Assembly: GCA_015680685.1 (NCBI GenBank)
Contig: MNCI01026517.1
Location: 102,430 to 166,429 of the forward strand
From: Gnetum montanum
Lineage: Eukaryota; Streptophyta; Gnetopsida; Gnetales; Gnetaceae
Direction: 5' to 3'
DNA length: 64,000 bases
Shown: positions 10,898 through 22,800 of the stretch, in pieces
How the letters are laid out: each line of letters begins with the position of its first letter
Numbering within the stretch: the first letter of the stretch is position 1
The notes under the pieces: generated by a model
Seen by the model: the letters and a program-made list of their open reading frames with translations, nothing else
Databases searched by the model: none
What the model was told of the DNA's origin: nothing
Program-made: the position numbers and the translations under genes

Positions 10898-12758
10898 TGA
10901 TACACCCAAAAACTGTAGGGTAATCCTAGCCTCATCAGGCTCTTCTAGTCCACACAGCACCATGGTAGTTCATCAAGAGAAGAACATTTTGAGTCTAGGA
11001 CGGTCAGTTCGGCAAATTTTCTACTTAGGGCATGGATGGATTCCGTACCAACCTACCTGCCTGCCAACGAAAGTAGCTTGAAAAGCTGGCAGCTTGCTTA
11101 GAAACGGTGTGCAGAATCAGCAGCGATATCCTGGGTGCACAACAAATAGTTCAGCAAGTTTTCTAAGTCACGAAGCCTACTACACTATGCTACGATATGT
11201 AGCGTAGCAAGCTTCAGAAAATAATGGCTGAACAAAATGCTACGCTACTCAATGTCACACAACGTAGCATAGCAACAACTTCACTACTTGCTTCCCTAGC
11301 CAAACTTCGAGTTCTACAGTGATGTCTCTTTTCGCCAGGAATTGGCGGACCATGTCTGTTGCTACGCTACGCTGAGCTACATGGCACAGTAAGGCGTAGC
11401 AATCCTACAGAAGGGACAGAAGGCAGTTCAAAAGGTGAAATAAGCAATGTTTGCAAAACTTGCATCGTAGGAGAATGGGTTGCAAATCAGCAAAATTGTC
11501 GTGATAAAGGCTAGTCGCTATGCTACGTAGCGTAGAATCGCGTAGCAAGTACGTGACATATGGCAGGATGCGCAGAAAAATGCTACGCCACACCAAGCAA
11601 GCCATGTTACAAAGCACAACGTGACATGCAGGAGGTCGTGCGACATCAATGCACTCCACCCAATCGGACCATTGGCACACGTCTCTAGGAGCTAACGGTG
11701 TAGTTACGATGTAGTAGAATCACAATTATTGCATGGCAGGCTCGCATCGCAATCATCACAACGGTCACAGATGGTTCAAGTAATGCTAGTGAAGTAATGC
11801 AAGTCTACAGTAGGTAGCATTCAAACGGTCCCTTTTGCTTACCTTCAACCTTATAAATATTCCAGCAAATAGCACACAAAAGGTCTGAAAAGAAAAAGTT
11901 TTCTTGGCTAAAAAAGAAGAAGAGAAAGGTACCTGCGATTTGGTGAAAGAAAGAAAAGAAAAAAAAAGGGGGCCTGCAATCTATAAAGTTAGCAATTTGA
12001 AAAGGAGTTTCACATCCTCCTAGAAGCAAAGGCTCTTTTCCACCCACCCCCCCTTTTTTTGGTTTTGGCCAGCATTCTAACAATGATACCCATCTTTTTA
12101 AGACTGTAAACAGAGAACCTCTCCTGGCTAGCGTAAGGTCTTGGCCTTTGTTCTACCACCTTGGTAGAATACTACATTGTTTGTATGAGAAGTTTGTGCC
12201 TAGACGCATAGCTCCTTCTACTTCCTGACATGCTTCGGTTACCCTCGGAACTTCTTCACCCTGTCACACTATGCAGCCGATTGTATCCACCTTGACTGGA
12301 CGTATTTGTAGCTTTGAAGTGGTGCATGTTTCTAACTGTATCTTACTTTACCTCTCATTTACTATATAGCTTTCTTGCATTATCTTCTCTCTTATTTACC
12401 TTCAAGAATCATCTCGTATTACTGTCACATTTACGTTTCTCTTGTTTAGCATCACTTCGTATTACCATCGCATCTCTATTTTATTCATTATTTTGCATTA
12501 CCGTTGCACTTTTAGAGTTCCTCTTTTTTCTTTTTCTCTCGCTGCATCTACCCATAAGCACTATCTTGCAATTCGTACAATTTATATTGCAAAAGGCTAT
12601 ATTGACACCGATGTAAGTCCCTGTATGATCAACCAGACCGTTTAGGGCACCCCGTGTTTGCACACATCCAACACCACCCTCCCACAGGCATGGGGTTGGA
12701 CCTGTTGCATCCGCCGTCCTTGGCATTCTTCCAGCCACCGATGTTTTCTGTCGCTACA
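10898..12758 (+). repeat. LTR1 (family A), copy 1 3' LTR
   Basis: Starts TGATACACCC directly after the purine tract and ends CGCTACA. It matches LTR2 and LTR3 along its length. Landmarks are palindromic GCTAC/GTAGC words at 11189-11610, a TATA box at 11852-11859, and a conserved 3' end (AAAAGGCTATATTGACACCG, then TTCCAGCCACCGATGTTTTC). No primer-binding site follows; the next bases are RNase H sequence. Confidence 0.8.
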
Positions 12759-13805
12759 CTAGTGTTCGTACTAAAGTAGTGGTAGAATTACCTATTCCAC
12801 AGCATAACCAACATCATTTGCAAGAGCAATATACTCCGAGCTATCACCAGCAACTTGTACGAAAGTAGTAGGATAGCCCGATGGAAAGTAATAACCATGG
12901 AGTTCAACCTATGCCTTAGGTACCCTTGCGTTAAACATCCCATCACACTCCCTAGCAAACCTACCAATCTCAATCATAGAATGTGTAGAGCCTATAACTT
13001 AGGTAGAATATGTGGCCTCTGTCAACATTGTGGATGCCCTAGAGTGGTATGCCAACATCAAAGCCTATCTATAGCATGGTGAACCCCCAGGTGGATTGAC
13101 ATCTGCCCAAAGAGATGCAATCTATAAGCGTGCTCAGAAATACGTGCTCATGGGAAATGACGCCTTGTGCTGACGATCCTATGATAGGATATTGCTAGAA
13201 TGTGTGGGTAATGAGAAGGCACAAAAGGTAGTTAATGAGGTTCATGAAGGGCTATGTGGTGGACACATAGTGCACAAGGCTATGGTTGCAAAAATCAGAA
13301 GCCTATGGTACTATTGGCCCTACATGGAGCGTGACTACTTGTCTAAAGTCAAGACGTGCGACAGGTACTAGAGATATGTAAATCTCATAGACATAGCACC
13401 TACAGATCTACACCCAACACAAATCATGTGGCCCTTCCAATGATGGGAATTAGATCTCATAGGGCCTATTACGCCTATGTCCTCCATGGGGCATAGCTTC
13501 ATTATTACCGCCAAAGAGTATTTTAGCAAGTGGGTGGGAGCTATTCCCCTAAGGAAGATAACGTCTCAGCAAATCTACCATTTCATCCTCGACAACATTG
13601 TGACAAGGTTTGGGCTTCCAATGACTATTGTGACTGATAATGGGCCACAATTTAGTAGTATGGAAACCTGAACCTTCTGTAGCAACCTAGGAATTAAACA
13701 ATCATTCTCTTCCCCTTATTACCCATAGGCAAACGGGCAAGCAGAAGCTACAAATAAGTCTATCATCAACTTGCTAAAGCAGATGCTCAACAAATCATCT
13801 ACGTC
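12759..13805 (+). pseudogene. pol: pol fragment between LTR1 and LTR2
   Basis: Starts abruptly in the first RNase H (KVVVELPIPQHNQHH region). It jumps after about 130 bp to the end of the second RNase H, then runs through integrase. Integrase shows a decayed zinc-binding region, GPITPMSSMGHSF, the intact second catalytic Asp in VTDNGPQF (near 13633), and NGQAEATNKS with its Glu. It is cut after the region matching WHEQILYVLWAY and joins 3'-region sequence near 13806. Deletion inside an element, or recombination between LTRs, would explain this remnant. Confidence 0.8.
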
Positions 13806-14512
13806 CTCCTTGCTCCTTGCCAATGCCTAGGATTGCGTGACATTAGCTATGGAATGCAATCCCATCATTGAACTAGAAATGCAAACCTGTAGTAGGGATT
13901 CTAGATCATTTGCACCTGCAACAGTGCCTAGTACCTTCGAGACCAGCTCCTCCATGCTAGCATTGCCAAGGCCACTGCTGGCCTTCCTGCTTTGGGCATC
14001 TCACACCAGCGACAGTGCCCAAGAGAAATAACAATGCCAGCAGCCAGCAAGACCTTGTCCTCATAGACACATATTACTATAATAACAAGTGCTACAGTGT
14101 TGCAAAGTGAGTGGCTCGACTAGCTCAGCTACTTCAAAGTGCAGATTCCAGCACATGTGTAACATAAATTGCTGTATGGAAGGTGTCTATAGGTAGGTCA
14201 AAACCTGTCATGGATGTAACACAACTCATCCTAAGAAGGGGGCACCTACCTATAGGAGGTTGAAGAACAGCGCCAGCCAAAGATGAAAACACAAATGAGT
14301 CCCTCAGAGCATTTCGATGAGGGACTCTACTAAACATCATCTTTTCTCTCTACCTTAACCTTTGCAAAACCAATGCAACACTCTCAAGTGTGGCCAAGCG
14401 ACATTTTGACACTCACCTAGCAACAACCTTAGCATTCCACCTGCTACGGTGTTTCGTATTCTTTGCCAACGTCTATCAAGCCTATTCTCTAGACTTCGAC
14501 AAAGACGGGGTT
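13806..14512 (-). pseudogene. 3' region with possible antisense ORF Y, copy 2
   Basis: Matches the 9936-10897 region of copy 1. On the minus strand it reads ENRLDRRWQRIRNT and NVAWPHLRVLHWF near 14490-14370. A second conserved frame (RMSCVTSM, FDLPI, YVTHVLESAL) lies at 14340-14134. The right end has a purine-rich GACAAAGACGGGG before LTR2. Coding status is uncertain. Confidence 0.35.
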
Positions 14513-16217
14513 ATGAACCACCCTAAAAAATGTGGGGTCATCCTTGCTTCACTAGGTTCTTGCAGTCTGTGCAGTACTATGGTAGTTCATCAGGAGGAGA
14601 AAATTCTATGTTCAAGCCGGCCAGTTTGGAAAATTTTCTACTTTGAGCATGGATAGGTTCTACATCATCTTGCCTGTCCACCAAAGTAGCCTGCTTAGCT
14701 GATAGCCTACTCAGAAACGGTGTGCAGAATTGGTAGCAACATTTTGGATGCGCAAAAACTAGTTTTGTAGGTTTTCTGAGCCACGAATTCTACTACGCTA
14801 TGCCTCATAGCATAGAAAACTTTAGAAGATAATGGCATAATTAAATGCTACTCTATGCTATGCCACATAGCGTAGCATGGCAACGGCTTCACCACCATTC
14901 CCCTCGCCCAATTTCAAGTTCGGCAACGATGTCCCTTTCCATTAGGAAGCAATGGATCATGTCTGCTGCTACCCTATGCTGAGCTACATGGCGCAGCGAG
15001 GCGTAGCATTCTTGTAGAATGGATAGAAGGTAGCTTGAAGGGTAGAATTAGCGAAGTTCGCAAGACTTGCATTGTAGAAGATGAAGTTTGGAAATCGACA
15101 AGACTTTTGTGACTAAGGCCAGTTGCTATGCTATGCTATGCTACATAGTGTAGCATAGCGTAGCAAGCAACACACATGTAGTAGAACGTGTGACAAGGCA
15201 CTACGCTATGCCAAGCATGTTACGCTACAAAGAACAATAAGGCATGCGTGTGGTTGTGTAACATCAATGCACTTCACCTAATCGGACCATTGGTGCACTT
15301 CTCCGGATGATGACGGTGCAATTACGGTGTGGTAGGCTCGCAGTTATTGCATGAAAGGTTTGCATTACAATGGTCTTATAGGTCCAACGGTCATACATGG
15401 CGTGAGTGGCACTGGCCAGTCAATGTGTACTCTTGGTCCCTATAAATACCCCAAGAAAAAACATTCAAAAAATTTCAGAAATTTTGAACAAAACACCTTC
15501 AAAGAGTTTGAAATTTTTTGAACAAAATAGCATTCAAAAGAATTCAAACCCCAGATTTGGTTGGCACTCTTTCGCTAAGTCTCATATTCCTACTCTTTTC
15601 TCTAGCACTCAAGCTCTCTCCCCAGCACATTGTGACAATATTGTAAGCTGTCTGTTTGACACTACAAATAGTTAGTGTGTTGAGCTGATATTTTGTTCTA
15701 TACCCTTTCTACCACCTTGGTAGAATCCCTATATTTTCAGTGCCTAAGGTCACCCCCAAGCACACCACCTATTCTGTTCTCTATACGCCTTGGTTACTCT
15801 CAGGATCTCTGCACTTCATAATGTTGTGCAACCGACTGTATCCATCTTGACAGAGCAAGTTCATAGCTTTGGAGTGGTGCATGTTTCTAACTACACTTTA
15901 CTTTATTTCTTTCCTGTTGTCCCATTTGCATTATTTTTTTTGTTTTATTCACTTTTAAGCATTACTTCGCATTGTTGTCGCATTTTCTACTTTATTTACT
16001 TTCAAGAATTATTTTGCACTTCCATTCCATCTCAAAGGTATATGTTGCAAAAGGATATATTCATGTCGATGTAAGTCCCTGTCTGATCAACCAGATCGTT
16101 CAGGGTGCCCTGTATCTGCACACACCTAGCACAGCCCTCCCATGGGTATAGGGTTGAAACTGTCACACCCGCTAACCCCTCAGTGTTTTCCAGCCATCGA
16201 CATTTTTAGTTGCTACA
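14513..16217 (+). repeat. LTR2 (family A)
   Basis: Starts TGAACCACCC and ends TTGCTACA. Palindromic words lie at 14800-15240, including the perfect 10-bp inverted repeat GCTATGCTAC/GTAGCATAGC at 15135-15159. The TATA box is at 15441-15448. The conserved 3' part (ATATTCATGTCGATGTAAGT) matches LTR1. It ends inside the integrase of copy 3. CTTGT at 16218-16222 is the likely target-site duplication, whose partner lies left of the window. Confidence 0.8.
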
Positions 16218-16222
16218 CTTGT

Positions 16223-19142
16223 CCATTTGCTTGCGGGTAGTATGGTGAGGAGAATGATTGCCTAATGCCAAGGTGGTTGCAAAAGGTTTAGGTTTATGCA
16301 CTACTAAATTGTGGCTCTTTTTCTATCACAATAGTCATGGGAAGCCCAAACCTCATCACAATGTTGTCCAATATAAAGTGGAAAGCCTATTGAGATGTAG
16401 TCTTCCTAAGGGGAATAGCCTCCACCCACTTTGTAAAGTACTTAGTGGTAGTGATGATGAAGCTATGCCCTGTGGAAGATTTAGGCATGATAGGTCCTAT
16501 AATGTCTAGTTCCCATCATCAAAATGGCCACATGATTTATGTTGGATGCAATTCAGTAGGTGAAACATCTATGAGATTTGGGTATCGTTGGCACGTCTCA
16601 CAAGTTTTAACTTTGGCTAGGCAATCGCATTCCATGTGAGGCTAGTAATACCCTAAGTGCTTGATATTTTCTACCATGCCCCTAGGTGCTATGTGTCCAC
16701 CGCACAGTCCCTCGTGTACCTCATTAATGACCTTCTGCACTTGCTCCTCATTTACGCATGCTAGCAATATCCCATCAAACGAGTGTTTGCATAAGGTGTT
16801 GTCTCCCATGAGTACATATTTCTAAGCATGCATGCAGATTGCATCTCTCTGAGTAGATGTCAATGCATGTGGGGGCTCACCATGTTGCATATAGTCTTTA
16901 ATCTTGGTGCACCAATCCTGGGTATCCACAACGCTTACAGAAGCTACGTGTACTACTTGAGTGATAGGCTCTATACACTCGGTAATCGAAGCAAGAAAAT
17001 TTGTGAATAGGTGTGGTGGTGCATTTAATGCTAGGGTGGCCAAGGTACCTGCTATGGTGTTTTCATTGTGTGGCACATGTTGAACATCTATTGTTGCACA
17101 CTGTTTAAGCAAATCTTTGTCTAGGTCACAATAGGGCTATAGGTGAGTAGCTTTTTATGCATAGACCTTAGTGATTTTATTTACAACAAGTTTTAAATCT
17201 TCACAAATTGCTAGATGTTGAATTTTTAATTCCTGGACTGCTAAGAGGTCCCTGATGAGTCCTTCATACTCTACCACATTGTTCCTACAAAGGAATGCAA
17301 ACTGATAAGCAAACGATTGTATATCCCTAGAGGGAAACATAATGACGGCTGCTGCACTACCACCACGCATAGTTGAGGCACCATTGAAATGCAAAGTAGC
17401 TTCGAGATGTCATGAAACAATGTTGATGGTGCCAACATGCTCGTCAGGGAAATTGGATTCTATGATTGCCTTATTATCAACGGGTGAGGTCGTAAGTTGC
17501 GTAGCTATAGTTTGACCTTTCATCAATTATTGGCTCTCATATTGAAAATCAAATTCTGCAGTAATGGCTTTCCACCAAACTATCCTGCTACTTTCATACA
17601 GATTATTCATGATAGCCTAAAGTACATTGCTTTTGCAAATGATGTTAACTTTGCTATGAAATAGATAATGCTTCCACTTTTTTAATGCAAACACTAAGGC
17701 AAGGCAATTCCTTTCCACCTCCTTATACTTCATCTCATATGCTATTAATGCATGACTTAAGTAATACATTGGAATCTTAGAGCTGTCATCTCGTCTCTGA
17801 CATAACAATGCCATGATAGATGTATTTGAAGTGGCAAGGTAGATGTAGAAAGGCTTATCCCTCTATGTGGATACACATTTGGAAGGTGTAAAAGCTCTTT
17901 CTTCAGATCATCGAAGGCTTGTTGACATTATGTTATCCATTTGAAGTTAACCCCTTTCATTAGTACGTGTTGCATCGGGTGTAAATTTTTAGTCAACTTT
18001 GCTATAAACCTTCTAAATAACTATGCTTTACCTTGCAACCCATGCAATTCCTTAAGGTTTGTAGGAGCTGCTAGATTAATGATGGCCTTAACTTTGTCAG
18101 GGTCCACTCGTATTCCAACCTCTGACACTACAAACCCTAACATGCATCCGATTTTTAACCTGAAGACACACTTTCTTGGATTGAGGCATAAGTCATGCAT
18201 CTGGCAGTGTTTGAGGACTACACCTAGATCATTAGGATGATCGGTAGCCTCTTTAGATTTGACCGCTATGTCATCCACTTAGTTGTTTAGTGTTTCTAGG
18301 ATGTAGTCACTAAAGATGTATGTCATGGCTCTTTGGTAAGTTGCTCTGGCATTTTTGAGCCCAAAGGGCATCATGGTGTAACAAAAAGTACCCCATGGGG
18401 TCATGAATGTTGTTGTTAAGTAATGCTCTTGGTTGATACGAATTTGATTATAGCTGAAGAAACTATCCATGAAGGATAACAAAGAATGACCAGCCATAGT
18501 GTTGATGAGTTCATCAATACTTGGTAGTGGGAAGTCATTTTTTATTGTTTCTTTGTTCAGATCCAGGAAGTCTATATATAATTGTATTTCTTCCATTTTC
18601 TTAGAAACAAAAATAATGTTTGACACCAAATCTAAGTAATCAATTGCATGGATGAAACTAACTTGATATAACTTGGTGATTTCATTTCGTACGGCTAGTG
18701 TGACCTCTGGTTTAACCTTGTGAGCCTTTTGCTTAACTACTTTCATACATGGGTCTAAGACAATGTTGTGCTGTACAAGCCTTGGATCTAAGCCCAGCAT
18801 GTCGTTATAGGACCATGCAAAAACCTCGATGTTTTCTTTTAGTATCTTAGATACATCTTTGTATGTTTTTGAATCTAGAAGGAAGCTAAGTTTTAATGTT
18901 TTTATTTCCCCCCTAGATGTAGTCACAGGCATTTCAATGAGAGGGTCCTCAGTTACATCCTCAACCTCTAAATCTAAGGCTTGGATCAAATGTTTAGGCC
19001 ATTCTTGGGATTTTTATAAGGATGGTACAGTGATATCTGCAGATGGTTCCCAATCTATTGACTCTGGGTTTAGTTGTCTTGCAAGCTCGCCATGTGGAGC
19101 TATCAAGGCTAGAGGTGAAGAAAGATCATGATGCATTTCCAT
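16223..19142 (-). pseudogene. pol: pol (RT - RNase H - partial integrase), copy 3
   Basis: Read on the minus strand. The start MEMHHDLSSPLALIAPHG is preceded by LAFISLWQVEQE. RT shows SFMDSFFSYNQI, MPFGLKNARATYQ near 18350, and a region around 18280 where the YVDDI box has lost its first residues to a stop (x-V-DDIAVKS). The first RNase H gives MALLCQRRDD and ALKKWKHYLFHS. The second RNase H gives LHFNGASTMRGG, with Asn replacing the catalytic Asp, then NNVVEYEGLIRDLLA and NENTIAGTLATLAL, with Gly for Asp. Integrase runs to NGQ, where the LTR2 junction removes the rest. The 236-residue open stretch 18989-18279 is the longest intact piece. Confidence 0.88.
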
Positions 19143-19287
19143 TCTTGCTCAACTTGCCACAATGAGATAAATGCCAAGTCAAGTGATACCTATTTGTAGA
19201 AACAATGCACAGTAAACATTTGCAAAGCAATTATGAAATATCCAATGGTTAGATAATTGTAAACTATGATACAAAGTTTGTAGTCTT

Positions 19288-19630
19288 CTAGTTTATGGTC
19301 TTTGCAGACCACTAACTTGGTCAAGTTTATAAATTAAAACTATTAGTTTAAGATCTTTTCAGACCACTAAAGGGTTATGTCAAAAGTATTAGTTTAAGGT
19401 CTTTGCGGACCACTAATGGGTTGTTTTTGTAAAGGTAAGTTGTATTAGTTTAAGGTGTTTGCGGACCGCTAACGAGCTAAAACTATGGGTCAAAATTGCT
19501 AGTTTAAGGTCTTTGCAGACCATTAACATGCTATTATTGTGAAGGTAAATAGTATTAGTTTAAGGTCTTTGCAGACTACTAACAGGCTATTCTTGCAAAG
19601 GTAAATGGCTAGTTTAAGGTGGGTCGAGGC
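19288..19630 (-). repeat. hairpin array D (X|RT boundary)
   Basis: Seven units with a regular step of about 55 nt (starts near 19288, 19343, 19389, 19445, 19499, 19555, 19609). On the + strand they read CTAGTTTAAGGTCTTTGCAGACC. On the element strand this is GGTCT-GCAA-AGACC followed by TTAAACTAG, a 5-bp stem with a 4-nt loop. Variants such as GGTCT/GGACC keep pairing through a G-T pair. The last unit is degenerate. Confidence 0.8.
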
Positions 19631-19639
19631 TTTTGGTCA

Positions 19640-19766
19640 GGCCCACCTGTTATGATGCAAATAGTACTACTATGGTATGGTGGGAGTGCTACATTGTACG
19701 GAACATTCCACATTAATCAAGATGGGAAAATGGAAAGTTTTTTTTCATTGTATTGGCTATAAATAG
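19640..19766 (+). promoter_or_regulatory. promoter of antisense gene X2
   Basis: GGCTATAAATAGGGG has its TATA at 19758, about 140 bp before the X2 start codon. GGAAAGTTTTTTTTC lies just upstream and GTGCTACATTGTACGG near 19687. The following leader (TTTCACCATAAGAGCGCAGAG) matches the X3 leader closely. The block sits beside array D with no LTR near. Confidence 0.68.
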
Positions 19767-19896
19767 GGGTTTACCCTCGGTAAACTCATCATTTTCACCA
19801 TAAGAGCGCAGAGCCCACATCCAGAGCGTAGCATGGTTGTGCTAATAAAGAGCAAGGAGATTTACCACAGCAACTAAGAAAGAATCTACAAATGAG

Positions 19897-22800
19897 ATGA
19901 TAGCACCTAAGAGAGAACACAAATACCTAGCACTCACCAAGGTGGATGAGGTAAAAGACATCCTAGTGGATCTATCACAGGTGAGTGTCATAGTACGGGA
20001 GGAGACTCCATTGGCCTGGTAAGTTGCTACGCTACCTTTATTTTCTATGCCACTTTTGTTGTTTCTACTTTCTTTTTTCATTTCTATTTTCATTTTGAAA
20101 TCTATGTTCTCTGTTATCATTTTTATTGTTATTTTGGCCATTACACTGCTGCTGTTGCTAATTTGGCTACGATAGGTGTACGGACTCTATGCTAAGGTTG
20201 CATGTAGTGTTTTTTAGATTACCATTACTGTGGTTGCTTTGCCGTAGAGGTTTAGGTGATTTTGGAAATCTAGCATGTGAATAGCATAGTGTACGATCCT
20301 CAGCAGGGTTTGGCCACATGCGTGATTTGACAATATAACACGTGTCTGTCATAATGTAGTGAAGATCATTTTATTAGGTAGAAGATTTATTGAAATGGCT
20401 GCAGCATATTAAATCCTTTCTTATTTAAAAATTTGTATTTAAATTCTTTTGTGATTCTACTATGCTACATGCAAGGAAAATGTTATGCTATGTTATTTGC
20501 AAACAACTAATCCTGCTATGCTACAAGTAAACTTCACTTGAAAATAATGCTAACATTTGCCATTGTGTTGTGCATGGTGATGCTAAGGCCTATTTTGATT
20601 AAACTAGAAGTCATATGGGTTTTATGGCAGGTGGTTTGGTTTTGGGAAGGCACATGGGACTTCCTACAATTTCTCATACAGCACTTCAATGTGGTTGGCC
20701 ACACTTATCAGAGGAGGTAGGAGTCATAATTACAGAAACCCTATTGCTTGGGGTGAACCAGGGTATTCTAAAATTTCTGACTGATGGAGCAATCAGGAGC
20801 AGGTAGGCAGAGGGATCCAGTAGCGCCCAAAAAGCTTGAGGCATCTTACTTGGATTTGGGATATGCCCAAATATAATTGCTACCACATGTACAACACATT
20901 GTTCATTGCTTGCCACATGGGAACCTATTTTTAGAACCCACTAGGAATAGTTTATTGTGCTGGCGGGTGAGTTTTATAATCATATTTTGCTACGCTCTGT
21001 GATGCATGCTACGCTAGGCAAAAATGTTAACAATGTGTGTGCCTTTTTTGTTACCAAGTTTTTCATCAACAAGAGTGGGCTTCACTATCATACCGATGTC
21101 GTGGACTTGGCACAGATGATGCTGTGGGAGTTTTCATCCCCTGAGAATATGCACATAGGAGTGATAGGCCAATGCAGGGGTGAGTACAAAACCTATCCAA
21201 CCCGGTACTCCCAGTTCTACGGTATGTGCAAGGAAATAGGTTGGTTGGATGGGGATTGGAAACCCTTTAGTCTAATCACTGTTGAAAGGTCTTTAATCCC
21301 ATTTCAATGTGCATCATGCCTTCTTTGTAGCCTGGTTGCTGCTCTTTGCAGAATTCTTGGTAGTCCGTGAGAATGGAGTTTGCGTGATGTAAAATCGTAA
21401 CTAGATTTTCAAACGTTGGATTTTCCAAGTCTTCCATTCCACCCAATCCCAAGATCCTCCAAAAGCTATTAGGGAGTCTTTTTCAATGATGACTAGGGAT
21501 GGGATGGCCTACAACTTTCGTGGCTAGGACAGCATGGGGGAGGTTCCCCCTACTACTATAGGTAGTGTATCATAGGGGAAATGCTTCATCGTGGAGATGG
21601 TGGTCACTAAGTTGTAGTGTAAAAGGTCTCATCCGGTTGAGGAGCCTCCTCGTACGAATGAAGAAAGGGGGTAGAGACTATGGTTCAAGCTTTGTAGGCT
21701 ACAGCCTCCCATTGGTAAATACTTTTCTCTCTTTATTTGTTTCTTTGCTTGTTTGGTTAATGCTTGCTATGTTGTGCTACGCTAGTAGCGTAGCACAACG
21801 TAGCATCTGTTTTAAGCTAGTATGTTTTTGCTTAATGTGACTAGGCTTTGCTAGTAGAGGAAGAAGATGAAGAGGAAGAAGGAGAAGAGGTAATGGCCCC
21901 CAAAATGGGGGCAGCTAATAAATATGTGAGGACCCTAACCACATAGGATAGGGCCTCGATTAAGAAGGAAGGAGATCCTACTACAAAGGAAGGGGCTCTC
22001 ATCGACGTGGAAAATGCTCTTATCAACAAGGAGGACATTTTTGCTGATGAAGAGAACTCCCCTACTGATGAGGAGAATTATCCTATGGATGAGGAGGATG
22101 CTGACACCACAAAGAGAAGGGCCCTAGCAAATAACGAAGAGGCCTTTATCAACTAGGAAGTGACCTCTACCAACGATCCCTTTGCTAAATGTAGTTCAAC
22201 CCTGGAGGAGAAAATGAACATGGAGGGTGCTGCCATGGTATTAAGTCAGCAAGGAGGGGAGCTACAACTAGATGCTGGTGAGTTTGATCACATATTTGAT
22301 AGTATGTTGATGGGTGACCCCCCTGATATCACCCCTGAGGATTTGTTCGGTAGGAGCCTTTACACTGTCATTTTCATTATTCATCACCTTCATTGTGGTC
22401 CTCTTGGTCATACCTGACATGTTTTGTTGTGTGGAAGACACCACTATTGACACTGTAGGCCATTCTTCGATTCACCTGTGACCATGGGCTGAGACCCCTA
22501 ATAATTTTGCATTCATGTAGGGGGTGGTCGATGACATGATCGACCGTCTCAAGCGCATTGATCTGGAAGTGGGTAAGCAAAGTAGCTACGCTAGGCTTTT
22601 AACTTACTACGCTATGCCGTTTGGACTACTAAACTTTACTATGCTACTATGACTAATGGATTTTTTTATGCGGTCGATAGCCTCTCGCCTCAAGTGGGAC
22701 CCAGAACAAGCAGTGAAGTTCGATGCTATGCCTTCATTTACACTAGAAGTGACTGAAGTACCTTGCCGCATATATGAAGAGGCTAGCAAATGCACATTAT

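Larger units (their letters stand above)
1..12758 (+). mobile_element. Tat-type Ty3/gypsy retrotransposon, copy 1 (5' end outside window)
   Basis: In order on the + strand this copy shows the protease end, hairpin array A, antisense gene X1, array B, RT-RNase H-integrase, array C, a 3' region and a 3' LTR. Its 5' LTR and gag lie left of the window. LTR1 is followed by a second pol fragment and LTR2, so the right end is a tandem or recombined structure. LTR2 ends inside the integrase of copy 3, so this block was inserted into copy 3. Confidence 0.85.

Noticed and set aside
12314-12616. Hydrophobic 100-codon ORF looking like a membrane protein
   Set aside because: It lies in the T-rich R/U5 part of LTR1; the matching LTR2 region (15790-16074) reads a different hydrophobic frame, as expected from composition.
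19288-19630. Regularly spaced repeat resembling a CRISPR array
   Set aside because: Repeat units are short, degenerate and differ between arrays. They lie inside retrotransposons at the X|RT boundary of a plant genome, and no cas gene exists.
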